64,000 nucleotides of DNA from Silene conica. Its lineage: Eukaryota > Streptophyta > Magnoliopsida > Caryophyllales > Caryophyllaceae. Shown here in pieces: positions 51,935 to 64,000 of this stretch. The stretch covers positions 40,053,927-40,117,926 of the forward strand of contig CM055320.2 in the NCBI GenBank assembly GCA_029255685.2. The letters are read 5' to 3'. The translations under genes were made by a program, and so were the position numbers. Within the stretch, counting starts at the first letter, position 1. Each line of letters begins with the position of its first letter. The notes under the pieces are model-generated. The model saw only the letters and a list, made by a program, of their open reading frames with translations, did no database searches and was not told the DNA's origin.

Positions 51935-53873
51935 ATTGTCATCAAGAGCTAGTTGTACATGTAAACTCGTTTTTATTAGTTTTTACGAATCTTTTTTTGA
52001 TGACGAGGGGTTGAATCCCCCCTGGCCCATGCATTCCCGCACCACCATATGAACCATGTAAACCACTATCTTCTGGGATTGCAGTGATCATCCCCCAACT
52101 GGTAGTCGAACATGAGACCTCTCAACTCATACATTTCTGCAAGCTTCAAGATTTTTACGAGTTTTTAACTATTAATAAAACTAGAAAACTTGTGTTTTAT
52201 ATGGTAAAACCACGAAATAATTTTTCATGTTAAACAATCCGTCCTAAAAATGTTTTAGGTCATAAATTTAGATTTATGCAATTTTATTTTTCATTTAAAT
52301 ATTTATTTAGTATAAAATGATGATTCATTGATAAAATGATGATTTTATTGATAAAATGTGATTTTATGACTAAAGATAGTTTAACTTCAAATCTGATCTT
52401 GAATTTTTTATGATATCTCATATGCAATATTTACATATAGACTCTAAATTTTCGGATAAAGATAGTTTATTTTGCATAATTTATAATTTTTATGAAATAA
52501 AAAGTTATAAATCGAGGTTCCAATGTTTAAAACAGTTATACTTCAAATTTGACCTTGAAATTTTTATATGTTCTCACATGCAATATTTACCCACTGTATA
52601 TAAATTTTGAGAATAAAATCTTTTATTTTACATGTAATATGAATTTTATAAGATAAATTGTCATATTTAGAGGCTAATTGGTTAAAAATAGATAAACAGT
52701 GAATCTGGACATGAAATTTTAATATGTGGTCACATGCATTATTCACTCAGTGTGTGTAAAATTTCAAGTTTATTAAGCTTTTTTTGCATGATTTATGAAT
52801 TTTTAGTATAAAAATAATATAAATAGTGTCTATTTTGGCAAAAATAGCTAAAACGGATTAAATTATTAGAAAATTTTATTTTATGTTGATTTTATATTAT
52901 ATTAATTATATATAAATTTGAAAATTTGATAAGATTAATTTTCGTATGCTTTAGGTGTTTTGTTCAATAAAATCGATAATTAGCAACATCGACTTCTCAA
53001 TTTTAATTCGGGAAATTTAACCTAAGTTTTTGACATTATGAGTGTCATGGATAATTTCCAGAATGTTAAAAAATTTAAAATTCAAATTTTAAAATTATTG
53101 TAATCTAATTTTGATTTAATTCATAAAAGTTATGAATAAATGTCATAAAATGAACATATTATAAATGACAAGTTAAATTATGGTAAAGAATTTAGTAATG
53201 ACTAAATTTTGAGTCCTAAGTGTGTTAGGATTATTAACTTTGACTAAAACGTGGTTTTAGTATTTTACTTGCGTTTTAAAGAGTTAAAATCGCGAATTTA
53301 TTAAAATTGGAATGGAAATATACGATATAAATTAATTAGGATGATTTTGTCTTTTAATTTGGCATGCCATTTGAATAGTTTATTGCTGCAATTTTATTGT
53401 TGAATATTTTATTTACGTAATTTTAGATTATGTAATCTTAGTATGACCGTAGTTTTTAAATTGATATTACCCGTAATGTAAGGGATATTGATTCGGTTGT
53501 AATTTTTGTGATCTTACGTCACCGGTTTGAATAAATCTAAATTTTATTATTTTAAATAGAATAGTTTTGTATTGCTTTAATTTGTAATCCCGGTGATTCC
53601 AAGATACGATCCCATTCAGAAGGAGTTCCGATGAAGACGATGTTGGAAGACGAATCGCATGAAGTTCAAGGGACCAAAGGAGTTCGTTTCCGAATATGTA
53701 ATAGATTAATGGTTTTTTTTTTCTATTTTAGGAAGGTCATACTAGGAATTTTATTGCTTTTACTGCTTTGTTTTTAATATGTTGCATGCATAGCCAAATC
53801 GACATAACTAAGCATGCATATTTAATCGTATCATCGACCATGTCAAATATAATTATCGCTGTAATCACCGAAT
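51935..53873 (+). other. Probable copia leader, non-coding, AT-rich
   Basis: Follows the PBS-like site. The part around 53620-53760 is organised like the copia leader near 26990-27110 (fusion of GACGATGTTGGAAGACGAA, then a TATTTTAGGAAGG-like block). No gene is present; frames at 52410-52746 are AT-rich noise with a repeated TCACATGCAATATT motif (about 52420, 52575, 52730). Confidence 0.4.
51989..52151 (-). mobile_element. SINE-like insertion
   Basis: 163 bp flanked by a 9-bp duplication TTTTTACGA (51980-51988 and 52152-52160). On the minus strand it has a box-B-like GAGGTCTCATGTTCGACTACC near the start and ends in CATCAAAAAAAGAT, i.e. an A-rich tail. The size, tail and long TSD fit a tRNA-derived plant SINE. 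Box A is unclear, so it may be 5'-truncated. Confidence 0.65.
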
Positions 53874-54669
53874 TGTAGGAAATAATTTCTTAAATTACTC
53901 ATAAAAGTATTAACTTAATTAGTACTGCCAATGATTATATCAAAAACGAATTGATATTAAAACAATAGAACTGAAATAATAGGACAAGGATCATAGAAAT
54001 AACCTTTGGTCCTATATGAGATCGGCCTAAGATCAACCTAGTATAAACCCAAACTTCAAGGTAGAAGTTCTCCTTAGATTGCACCCAAGACGACTGAGAA
54101 AGATTCTCTCAAAGCTCCTCCTAAATTACTATTAATTATTTTAGAGGATTTATTTTGGGATTAAGATGATAAACTAATCAAGGAGAATAAGAGAGGAAAA
54201 ACGTTTTCTTCTTGTGTCTCCAACCTCACGGCCGAAACCCTCTATATATAGGGTTTTGGTTTGTGTTGGTATTGTACTTCAATTAGGAAACCTCATTATA
54301 ATATAATATTTTGAGTCAGTTTTCTTATTCCGAACTTCCTTAAAATATCATATATATTTTAATACTTTTCGGTGTACAAATTTAATTCTCGAATAATATT
54401 AATTAATTATCTTATAATTAATTAATCTCAATTATATTATTCTATCATATATTAAAATATATTAATAAATATAACTTTTATATATATTTATTAGAATTAA
54501 CATTTAATTCATTTCTCCTAGTTATTATTTAATCATATTAAATGTTTATCATCTACTTAACTACATTTAGCTAAGTTTAGCATTTCTGTAATTATATCAA
54601 TATATAATCACATTTCTCAGTACTATCCTATAGGTGTGACCTTTAGGGATCAACTGATTATCGCCATCA
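53874..54669 (-). repeat. Diverged copia LTR, minus orientation, interrupted
   Basis: Reads TGTAGGAAATAATTTC (plus). It contains CTTTGGTCCT...GCACCCAAGAC and the CCTATAGGTGTGAC...GATCAACTGAT blocks in the same order as the minus-strand LTR at 1802-2797. It is cut at 54669 by the next LTR. No PBS lies beside it, so it is probably a solo LTR. Confidence 0.6.
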
Positions 54670-54935
54670 TGTAAAACCCCTCGCGAAAGCGGAAATATAA
54701 ACATACAAAAGTACTAAAAATGCAGCGGAATTTAAACTTTTTAACATAAACAACATGCGAGAAGAATTAAAACTGAAACTGAAACTGAAAACTGATATAA
54801 ACAAAATAGATAAGTATAACAGTTCTAAGTACGGAAACCAAAATAAATATAAAGCCTGGGATGGAACATCCCTACAGGCACCAAAAGATAACTGTATCAA
54901 AACTAAGAGTCTAGCTAATCGATAAACGTGTAAGT

Positions 54936-56481
54936 TGATGCCCGTCGTTGAGGGTATCAAAGATAAAATTTATAATTCCGAACTTTAACAATAGATAGTG
55001 AAAGTCAGGGTCGAACCACAGAGCGGTGGGGAATGTTTATTGTTTGGTGTTAATGTTTAAAGGTAACAAATTTGGGGGTTTTGGATTGTTGATTACTAAG
55101 TCTAAGCAAAGATTGAAATAGAACAAGAGATAAAAGATGAGAATAAAATATAATAAAAGGGATGCTAGGATGTTTGGGTAATAAATAGCAAAGATAATAT
55201 AAATCCTAAGGTCAACATGTATTGCAATCGCGTAAGGGGTGTAACATATCCTTTCGGTCTATGGTACCTAATAGCTCCTTTCGGCCTATGCTATTAGTTC
55301 CTAGGTCTCACAATTATTGGGTGTCAACAATAAGGGTGATTCCTAAATCCTAGGTCACATACCTTTCAGTCTTTAAGTAACCTAGTCGTCTTAAGGTGTA
55401 AACTAATGCCCTTCCCGTATCTCTCAATCTTGGGTAGGTCATTACTAACGTTCTTCAAGTCTCCTTTCAGTCTCATTGTAGGATATTATAGTCAACAAGA
55501 AAAGACGAAACAAGATTCATACGCGAGTGGTCGACCGACCAGCTATTCCAGTCGGCCGACCACAGCCTCGGTCGACCGACCCACTATTTGAGTCGACCGA
55601 CCGCGGCTCTGCTACAAGTCGGTCTCGGAATTTCGACTACCTACGCATATTCATCCCCTACATCCTAACATATGAAATTTAGCTACTCATGGCTATTAAT
55701 TAAGACGATTATAAAAACGAGAATAAACATGGTAAACATAGTAATTAATAATCTAAGCATGCAAGAATTAACAAAGCTTGAGATTCTGACTTAAACGAAT
55801 GTAATAATAATAAGAACAATAATAAAGCTAGATTAAAAGAGTAATTACCAGAATTGGGATTAAGGCAGAAAGGAACAAACTTTATTGATGAATGCTTGAG
55901 AATTATTGAAAGATTACAAACAAACTAAAGAACTGAATATAAACTGATTGATTGAATCTATCAAAACTGAATGAATATGAATTATTGAATGCAAAACCCT
56001 AATCACAAGATTAGTTTATATAGGGCAAAGATTAGAGTTTCCTAAAAGACTCCTACTTCTAATTACTTTTCGAAAAAGCGTTCCTGGGCTTCGCTGAGGT
56101 CGGTCGACCACTTTGGTGGATCAGTCGACCTCTTTTACGGACTTAATTGAATTATTGGGCTTTTCTTCAAGATTTGGACTTTATAGAAATTAGGCCTGGT
56201 CGGCCGACCCGTTTGGTTGGTCGGTCGACCGCTTCCGTATAGAAAATCTTCGGTTTTCTTCTAGCTTTGACTTTTGGTACTTAAATAAAGATTCCAGTTG
56301 ACTTTCCATTGTTTCTTAATTATGCAAAAGACTCGAGAACATGAATTTGGTGCTAAATCGCCCCTTTTCCGCATAAATCTGCAAAAGTGCATAAAAATAC
56401 GAAAGTACACGATTGTTGGGAAATAAAGGCTAAAACATAGTAAATGAGCTACCAAATGCGTGTAAAAATAGATGAAAAACA
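54936..56481 (-). repeat. 3' LTR of the Athila-like element, terminally truncated
   Basis: Matches the 5' LTR except for a few substitutions and small indels and loss of the outer 21 bp at 56481, where unrelated sequence begins. Paired modules lie at 55530/55551, 55571/55592, 56098/56119 and 56198/56219. Confidence 0.88.
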
Positions 56482-58359
56482 TGTAGGCCTATACCAATGC
56501 CAAGTACAGAATGAGAAAGTATTCAAATCATGCAAACGAGTTATGGACTCTCGCGGTACGCTCGAGACACTCATGAAGCAAAGGGTGAGTATATGTAAAA
56601 GATAGAAAGAAGTAATATTGTAGAGACACTCACCTAACTGTGACCCATGAAAATATGCCTGCAATCTAACATGAACAAGAATTCTACAACTATGTAAAAC
56701 AATCTCATTTAAGTGGCCTAGATACATGCAATTGGGGTAATGAAAGATATGTGAGGAAAAAGGTAAAAAGTGGTTAAGATGTTTTTGGATATGTGGGGTT
56801 TAGTAGCCAAGCTAGTAGAACCGATTTCCATCAACATATTTCACAACTCTTGAAATTAAGAAAGTGCTCTTTTGTAGCACAGCTCTCACATGACAAATAA
56901 GAAAAGGGGTCCCAAATATTTTGAATGAGGTACGGGAGTGATAACACATAAAAGAAAGGGAATTTGGAACGAATTTTTTTTTTCATTCTGATGCTGTCAG
57001 GTGGTCGGCCGACCCATGAAGGTGGTCGGTCTTCCTATTTCCTGTGTACGTTTTGATTTTTTTTTTCGTTTTTCTTTTTTTTCTTTTTTTTTTCTGGATT
57101 TTTCTATTCTTTTTCTTTTCTTTCTTTCTTTTCTCATTCTGCTCAAGATAACATATAAACCAAGATGCCTCAAAAGTCAAACCAAAGACCACAAATACTA
57201 GCTTGGAAGGGTAGGCTAAGTATGGGATGTAGTTTTGGGGTAATAGAAAGGCAAATTTGGCTATGTAGGGCTTATGGGTAAATAAGAGAAAAGGGATCCC
57301 AAATGCACGTATCAAGATTCACAAAACGAGATAGTAAAACAAGTATATAGCAATTCAAGTTCATGTTTATGCATATTGATGTAACATGTTCCAAGGGGAG
57401 TACTACTCACATCCTAGATAACTGGTTTAAGAATGAAACCAGGAAATAAAGCTCTAAAACTTAGAATGTATAGTAGGTTGCCAAGGCATAAGTCAAGTCT
57501 CAAGATATACAAATTGACAAAAACTCGTAGATATGTAAAAGACTCTTATACTAAAACAAGTTGACAAGGCAAGGTAAAGGCATAAACATGTAAGAAAGCT
57601 AAATCATCCTTGAAATACTTTCGTTCCGACTCGACCTATATGCTAAAATAAATGTGCATTTTTTTTTGGAATTTTTGAATTTTTTTATTTTTTTGGATTT
57701 TTTTGTATGTATAAAGAAAATAAAGAAAAGAACAATGCAAGACAGAAATGCAATAAACGTGTGACAGAATGCAATGCATGTGACACGAAACCATTCCCCA
57801 AACCAACCCGCACAATGTCCCCATTGTGCATTAGCCTAAGGAAAGATTTCGTAAAATTAAAAGAAAGATGCGAATAAATAAAGAAAAACTGGAAAGAACT
57901 CACTGGATTAATAGACGTATGAGAAAAACCTCCCCAAACCAGCGTAAGCTGTGAGGTTTTGGTGGCCAGCAGTGCCACCCAAGTACCAAAGAACGGTTGC
58001 ACGAACTCCGAGGAAGAAACGAACTGACTGCGACGGACGGGTAGGTCGACCGACCTAGAGAACAGGTCGACCGACCTTCCTGCAGACTACAGGAATTTTG
58101 GCAGTACAGCGACTGGGTCGACCGACTGATGTATCTGGTCGGTCGACCCTCTGTGTCCCAGCGGTCTCCGTTTCTTTGTAAAACCTGAAAAAGCAAGAAA
58201 AGTATATGCGCCCAACAAATGCGCGAGATTCCAGAAACAAGTCTTAAAGTCTTAACTACGCAAGCATAAAGGAAAAAGTTCTAAAACTACGAGCAAACCA
58301 AATTAAAAAGTCTCACACAACAAAAAGTAAATTGTCTTTAAAACTGAAACTTAAAACAA
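56482..58359 (-). other. Non-coding internal tail of the Athila-like element
   Basis: No protein motif on either strand. Contains T/A-rich tracts (57050-57130, 57655-57720) and three paired modules (57003/57024, 58044/58065, 58116/58137). Confidence 0.7.
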
Positions 58360-60979
58360 CTATCCGCTAAAGATGCGGAAAATATCCGACCACGGCTTTT
58401 GACGACATGCCGTAGTCTCCACAGTGTTTGCTTGTGTAGCAAAACACATCTTCTTTCCGCCGTCGCAAAGCATATGCGACGACCTCTCCTCTTGAGCCTG
58501 CCTCCTTTTTTTCTTTTCTTCCCGATCCGCGACATCCGGGTCTTCATCTTCTCTATAGCTTAAACATCCCATTCCTCCTCTCTGGACTATGACTTCTTTC
58601 ACTTTGGGTTTCCCCAAACCAATTCCTGCACTAGTCACAATAGAAGTGTCCTCCATATTGCTCCCAATCTGGGGCGGAGGTGTAAAAACAGATGCAGGAA
58701 TAGGCAATAAAGTCGGAGAAGTAGTGATGACCTCATACTTTTTTTCAGAAGTGATAGCATTACAAGTGATGGGGGTCATATCATCCTTCTTCCTATAAGA
58801 TAGGCCATATATAATAGAATTCTTTCCTACTTTGAAGGTCAAAGTCCCTGTGCCTACATCTATAATGGCACCTGCGGTGTGGAGGAAAGGTCTTCCTAGT
58901 ATAATAAGTATATGGGCATCCTCTGGGATGTCCAAAACTACGAAGTCAACTGGGAAGAAAAACCTGTCAATACGCACAGGGATGTTTTCCAACACCCCTA
59001 TAGGTTCCATAGATGTTCGATCTGCCATCTGGACTGTCATACTGGTCACTGCAAATTCGGTCATTCCTAATTTTAAGGCAACGCTTAGGGGCATGACACT
59101 TATACTAGCACCTAAGTCGCATAAAGCCTTCTTAACTAGGAAGGTTCCTATATTGCAGGGGACAGAAAAACTACCAGGGTCCTCTAATTTGTGAGGGGCA
59201 ATGACATGTGATAAAAAACTAGATGACTCTTCAGTGAGGGCCACCGACTCAACCTTTTCTAGAGACCTCTTCCTTGACAAAAGTTGTCTCATAAATTTAA
59301 GATAGGAAGGAACTTGTTGAACTAATTCTAGCTAGAAACGGGACTTGAACATTTAATGAACGAATCACATCCTTGAATTTGTCAAAAGATACCTGATCCT
59401 TCGAAGGTATGAGTCTTTCTGGGAAAGGAGCGGCCGAAGACTCAGTATTTGCAGCCCTTTTCAGAAACCTAGGGGTCTTGTCACCCCGGAAAAGAAAATC
59501 CCTTAAGTTATTTGGCAATTCTGGACGAAAAGGGGCTTCTGGTTCTGCCTCGGTGGTCGGTCGACCATCTTCTTCGGTCGGTCGACCACTCTCCTGTTCA
59601 GCATAATTTTTCGGATTCTGCTCTGTGGTCGATCGACCTGGATCTTCGGTCGGTCGACCGTCCTCACTGCTACTCGGCTGTTTTTCCTTCTCGCTCCCCA
59701 CTTTAGCTCCACTTCGTAGGGATATGACGTTCAGAGTCTCTTTTTTCTGGTCCGGCTTGGTCGGAAGTTGACCCGGAGCCCTAGTATCATTCTTGCCCGC
59801 GATTTGAGTAATCTGAGATTCTAACATCTTCATCCCTGCCTCTCTAGCCTGAGACTCCTTCTGAACCAACCCAATAAGATTTTGGATAAGAGTGTCTGTG
59901 TTGGGTGGTGGATTTGAAGGTGGTTGAGGGTTGAAGGGTGGTTTTTGGAAACCTTGCTTATGTGGGGGGATATATGTGGAATTTTGCTGAGGTTGCATAT
60001 GTTGTGGGTTTAGAACATTCTGGCTTGTCCACCTCAGGTTGGGATGGACGTTATTATTATTTGGGTCATAGAAATTGTTCCCACGATAGTGTTGAAAAGC
60101 GGCACATGTTTCATTGGATGAAGTACATAATTTTGACACGTGCCCTTCTCCACCGCACCTCTCACAAGCGAAGGGTCCGTCCTGAATGGCATTTACTTGA
60201 TAAATTCCTCCCTTGCTTCCCCTTCCTAGATCGAATTTCCCTCCAGCCTCTAATTTTTCCAACTTGGCCGTCAAGGCCTCAATAGCTGCTAGGTTGTATT
60301 CGGACTTCCTTTGATTTCCTCTGGAAGTTCCATGCTCAGCACGGTGTACAACAACATCTTCTATCAATTTGAGACCCTTAGTCTCTCCTGAATTATCTTG
60401 GAATCTCCCATTAGCTGCAGCATCTAGATAAGCCCTGTTGTCATCATAGAGGCCATTGTAGAACTGGTTACAAAGAAACCATTGTTCGAATCCGTGATGT
60501 GGTATGGATCGAACAAGTCTCTTGAACCTGTCCCACGCCTAACTAAAGTCCTCATTGGGGCCTTGCTTGAAATTTGTAATCTGCGCCCTTAAAGCATTAG
60601 TTTTTGATGCAGAATAGTATTTCCTGTAGAATGCTAAGGCTAGGGTGTTCCAATCTGTGACTCCCGCAGCAGTGCGGACCAAGTCTCTGTACCACTCTCT
60701 CGCAGCGTCCCTAAGAGAGAAGATAAACATGGTCTGTTTAATCTGGTCCTGCGTCACTCCTTCTGGGGGTGCAATAGAGCATATGTAATCCGTGAAGATT
60801 TCAATATGCTTTGCAGCATCCTCATTGGCCGAGCCTCCAAATTGGTTTCTTTCAACCATAGTAATATAGGCAAGCTTGGCCTCGAATGGCTTCCCAGTAC
60901 CTGCAGGTAAAGTGAACCCTTTGTATAGGTCCTTTGCCTGAGGCATGGAGTGACTGGCAATAGTAGCTTCCTCTGTCAT
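58360..60979 (-). pseudogene. Athila-like gag-protease, one nonsense and one frameshift
   Basis: Retrotransposon gag domain from ATG 60979 (LAYITMVERNQFGGSANEDA, then AAREWYRDLV). An in-frame TAG at 60541-60539 follows NEDFS. The frame reopens to a CCHC knuckle CERCGGEGHVSKLC (about 60176-60135), a proline-rich linker, and a segment at 59669-59555 where the paired GGTCGACC modules are translated as GRPT/GRST repeats of seven residues. A duplicated CTAG (59328-59335) shifts the frame; coding continues from about 59296 to 58360 with the retropepsin, whose active site reads DLGAS in place of DTGAS, and with LGRPFLHTAGA. The protein ends before any reverse transcriptase. Confidence 0.88.
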
Positions 60980-61339
60980 GTTTTCTTCTTCTTTAGGAAA
61001 AACTGGAAAGTAGGTAAAAGGTGGTGTTCTTGGTGAAAGTGGATTGTTGGGTGAATTTGGTTGTGAAGGTGGTGTTTTTGGTGAAGATGGTAATGATGGT
61101 TGTTCAAATAAGTCTTCTTGAAATAAGGAAGATGGTGATCCTCCTTCCTGATTTGCTAGAAGTTGCTTTCTCCTTTCTCTAAGAGTCCTCTCAAGCTCGT
61201 GGTCAAGTGGTAGGAGTTCTCCTTAGACTGACCTGCGCATAAGATGGAAACTACAAGAAAATGGTGAGAAGGTTTAAGGAACAAAAAGTTCCTTAAACAA
61301 AGAGAAACAAAAACAAAAAGAATAAACACTGGCGTCACC

Positions 61340-61357
61340 TCCCCGACAACGGCGCCA
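61340..61357 (-). promoter_or_regulatory. Primer binding site of the Athila-like element
   Basis: TGGCGCCGTTGTCGGGGA on the minus strand, five bases after the LTR end. This is the form usual in Athila-like elements. Confidence 0.85.
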
Positions 61358-61362
61358 AAATT

Positions 61363-62923
61363 TGATGCCCGTCGTTGAGGGTATCAAAGATAAAATTTAT
61401 AATTCCTAACTTTTACAATAGATAGTGAAAGTCAGGGTCGAACCACAGAGAGGTGGGGAATGTTTATTGTTTGGTGTTAATGTTTAAAGGTAACAAATTT
61501 GGGGGTTTTGGATTGTTGATTACTAAGTCTAAGCAAAGATTGAAATAGAACAAGAAATAAAAGATGAGAATAAAATATAATAAAAGGGATGCTAGGATGT
61601 TTGGGTAATAAATAGCTAAGATAATATAAATCCTAAGGTCAACATGTATTGCAGTCGCGTAAGGGGTGTAACATATCCTTTCGGTCTATGGTACCTAATA
61701 GCTCCTTTCGGCCTATGCTATTAGTTCCTTGGTCTCACAATTATTGGGTGTCAACAATAAGGGTGATTCCTAAATCCTAGGTCACATACCTTTCAGTCTT
61801 AAGTAACCTAGCCGTCTTAAGGTGTAAACCAATGCCCTTCCCGTATCTCTCAATCTTGGGTAGGTCATTACTAACGTCCTACAAGTCTCCTTTCAGTCTC
61901 ATTGTAGGATATTATAGTCAACAAGAAAAGACGAAACAAGATTCATGCGCGAGTGGTCGACCGACCAGCTATTCCAGTCGGCCGACCACAGCCTCGGTCG
62001 ACCGACCCACTATTTGAGTCGGCCGACCGCGGCTCTGCTACAAGTCGGTCTCGGAATTTCGACTACCTACGCATATTCATCCCTACATCCTAACATATGA
62101 AATTTAGCTACTCATGGCTATTAAGACGATTATAAAAACGGGAATAAACATGGTAAACATAGTAATTAATAATCTAAGCATGCAAGAATTAACAAAGCTT
62201 GAGATTCTGACTTAAACGAATGTAATAATAATAAGAACAATAATAAAGCTAGATTAAAAGAGTAATTACCAGAATTGGGATTAAGGCAGAAAGGAACAAA
62301 CTTTATTGATGAATGCTTGAGAATTATTGAAAGATTACAAATAAACTAAAGAACTGAATATAAACTGAATGATTGAATCTATCAAAACTGAATGAATATG
62401 AATTATTGAATGCAAAACCCTAATCACAAGATTAGTTTATATAGGGCAAAGATTAGAGTTTCCTAAAAGACTCCTACTTCTAATTACTTTTCGAAAAAGC
62501 GTTCCTGGGCTTCGCTGAGGTCGGTCGACCACTTTGGTGGGTCGGTCGACCTCTTTTACGGACTTAATTGAATTCCTTGGCTTTTCTTCAAGATTTGGAC
62601 TTTATAGAAATTAGGCCTGGTCGGCCGACCCGTTTGGTTGGTCGGTCGACCGCTTCCGTATAGAAAATCTTCGGTTTTCTTCTAGCTTTGACTTTTGGTA
62701 CTTAAATAAAGATTCCAGTTGACTTTCCATTGTTTCTTAATTATGCAAAAGACTCGAGAACATGAATTTGGTGCTAAATCGCCCCTTTTCCGCATAAATC
62801 TGCAAAAGTGCATAAAAATACGAAAGTACACGATTGTTGGGAAATAAAGGCTAAAACATAGTAAATGAGCGACCAAATGCGTGTAAAAATAGATTAAAAA
62901 CATCATAAAATAGACACGCATCA
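61363..62923 (-). repeat. 5' LTR of the Athila-like element
   Basis: 1561 bp, bounded by the inverted TGATGC/GCATCA ends. It carries four paired modules (61955/61976, 61996/62017, 62519/62540, 62619/62640). The copy at 54936-56481 is highly similar. Confidence 0.88.
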
Positions 62924-63396
62924 TAAGTCGTATGATGAAAGGATCATCACTCGCTAGCCCTCAAGTGAACCCCGATCTAACCTGCATGTACCTACATACA
63001 TGAAAACATGTACGCCACAATCAGTGGGGAGTGACTAGAGTTCTCCTAGCCACCTTTTGTAACGACACGTAACAAGTAAAACAAACAGAATACTCCAACA
63101 TATATAAACATGTGAAGTATAACAATATCTCCATAACTGATCAACAACTATCATGCAATCACTAATGCACGGCTCTCAACCGACTTCATAAACCGTTTAG
63201 AAGGAGAGCCGGTTTCCCTACTGGTTACCCAGTCGGGGGGTCTTTCAGTCCAACTATTTATGAAACCGATCAAAGAGTCATCCAAAGCCTTGGATGAACA
63301 AACTATAACTCAAGCAATATAATCATTAACTTCATCTCGCATATATGACACTGTACCAGTCTCAAGGCAAGCAGATATAACATAAACACTAGCAAT

Positions 63397-64000
63397 GGGT
63401 CCAGAGGTGAACTTAACACATATCCCACTACCAAATAATGTCGGGTCCAAAGGTGAACTTAACACATATCCCAACATGCAAATCAAGTAAAGGGTCCAGA
63501 GGTGAACTTAACACATATCCCTATACATACAATTCAAGAAAAGGGTCCAGAGGTGAACTTAACACATATCCCTAATCACAATTCATGAATGGGTCCAGAG
63601 GTGAGCTTAACACATATCCCACTACAAACAAATGTCGGGTCCAGAGGTGAACTTAACACATATCCCAACATACATCCAAAATCAAAGGGTCCAGAGGTGA
63701 GCTTAACACATATCCCAATGCTACAAACAAGTATTGGGTCCAGAGGTAAACTTAACACATATCCCAATACACAGCTATCGCACAACGGGTCCAGAGGTGA
63801 GCTTAACACATATCCCGTGTACGACAACCGATCACGTGTCAGGTCTAGAGGTGAGCTTAACACATATCCTGACACGCCACAAGCAAAACACGTAATGGGT
63901 CCAGAGGTGAGCTTAACACATATCCCATCACGCGACATACAAAACACGTAGTGGGTCCAGAGGTGAACTTAACACATATCCCACCACGCGACATCCAACT
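63397..64000. repeat. Twelve-copy hairpin repeat array in an LTR, continuing off the window
   Basis: The core GGGTCCAGAGGTGA(A/G)CTTAA followed by CACATATCCC begins at 63397, 63443, 63492, 63543, 63591, 63637, 63687, 63736, 63787, 63841, 63897 and 63953 (period 46-56 bp). Sequence between cores is variable, but in about eight copies the bases just outside the core are complementary to each other, so each unit can fold as a hairpin. Frames through it on both strands are repeat artefacts. Confidence 0.9.

Larger units (their letters stand above)
54936..62923 (-). mobile_element. Athila-like Ty3/gypsy element, gag-protease only
   Basis: LTRs at 61363-62923 (5') and 54936-56481 (3', lacking 21 terminal bp); ends TGATGC...GCATCA; duplication TAAGT at 54931-54935 and 62924-62928. 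The PBS and DLGA-type protease are those of Athila-like elements. Reverse transcriptase, RNase H and integrase are absent: only 1.9 kb of non-coding sequence separates the protease end from the 3' LTR. The deletion probably also removed the start of the 3' LTR and the PPT. The element contains 13 of the 20 paired 21-bp modules. Confidence 0.88.
54670..64000 (-). repeat. LTR of a TGTAAAACCCC family, split by the Athila-like element, runs off the window
   Basis: Segments 54670-54935 and 62924-64000 join across the TAAGT duplication. Layout resembles the solo LTR at 11444-19252: a TGTAA-A-CCC start, a GGAGTGACTAGAGTTCTCCTAG-like block at 63028-63050 and then a hairpin-forming repeat array. Its right end is outside the window. 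Orientation is inferred from those relatives. Confidence 0.6.

Noticed and set aside
63576..63951. Frames of about 120 codons on both strands at the window end
   Set aside because: They translate the hairpin repeat array; repeated peptides on both strands reflect the DNA repeat.
63397..64000. Regular core repeats with variable spacers look like a CRISPR array
   Set aside because: Plant nuclear LTR context, no cas genes, uneven period, and spacers complementary to each other across the core instead of foreign-like.

Overview
This is a window of a plant nuclear genome, most likely a eudicot; the species cannot be told from the sequence. The evidence is an intron-rich housekeeping gene with GT-AG introns, dense nested LTR retrotransposons, CACTA and Helitron DNA transposons, MITEs, and no prokaryotic gene organisation. 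Transposable elements make up about three quarters of the window.

Only one host gene looks intact. It lies at 38399-49227 (+), has eleven exons and encodes a 423-residue YchF/Obg-like P-loop GTPase/ATPase of the organellar type, with an N-terminal presequence and a C-terminal TGS domain. Its introns hold a (TTC)n tract, a 20-bp inverted repeat flanking exon 4, a roughly 90-bp minisatellite and a PIF/Harbinger-like MITE.

Left of the gene is a nested stack that can be read from target-site duplications (TSDs). A candidate Helitron (4688-38229) carries a tandem array of small symmetric exons and a helicase C-terminus. It was split by a 28.4-kb insertion on the minus strand: a Ty3/gypsy-related element with no coding capacity and 2.4-kb LTRs (9208-37603, TSD TATAC). 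The 3' LTR of that element holds a 2.5-kb solo LTR (11444-19252, TSD AGACT), which itself holds a CACTA transposon (12895-18221, TSD ACT) carrying galactokinase, kinesin-5 and Ulp1-protease pieces. The internal region of the gypsy element holds a second CACTA (19408-22775, TSD TTC) with WD40 and NASP fragments, and a nearly intact copia element (25046-33684, TSD CATTT). A second copia copy, inverted and cut by the window edge, fills 1-2797.

Right of the gene are decayed copia LTR and leader sequences with MITE and SINE insertions (50120-54669). They are followed by a TGTAAAACCCC-type LTR (54670 to the window end), split by an Athila-like gypsy element (54936-62923, TSD TAAGT) that keeps gag-protease only.

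The strongest unexplained signal is a paired 12-bp palindrome-containing motif (GGTCGACCGACC or its complement). It occurs 20 times as a pair whose members start exactly 21 bp apart with unconserved 9-bp spacers. It is present both in the copia leaders and throughout the unrelated Athila-like element. Other notable signals are a copia LTR whose boundary has moved 70 bp outward through a duplicated polypurine tract, LTR-embedded hairpin arrays with covarying stems, and multi-gene capture by both CACTA elements.
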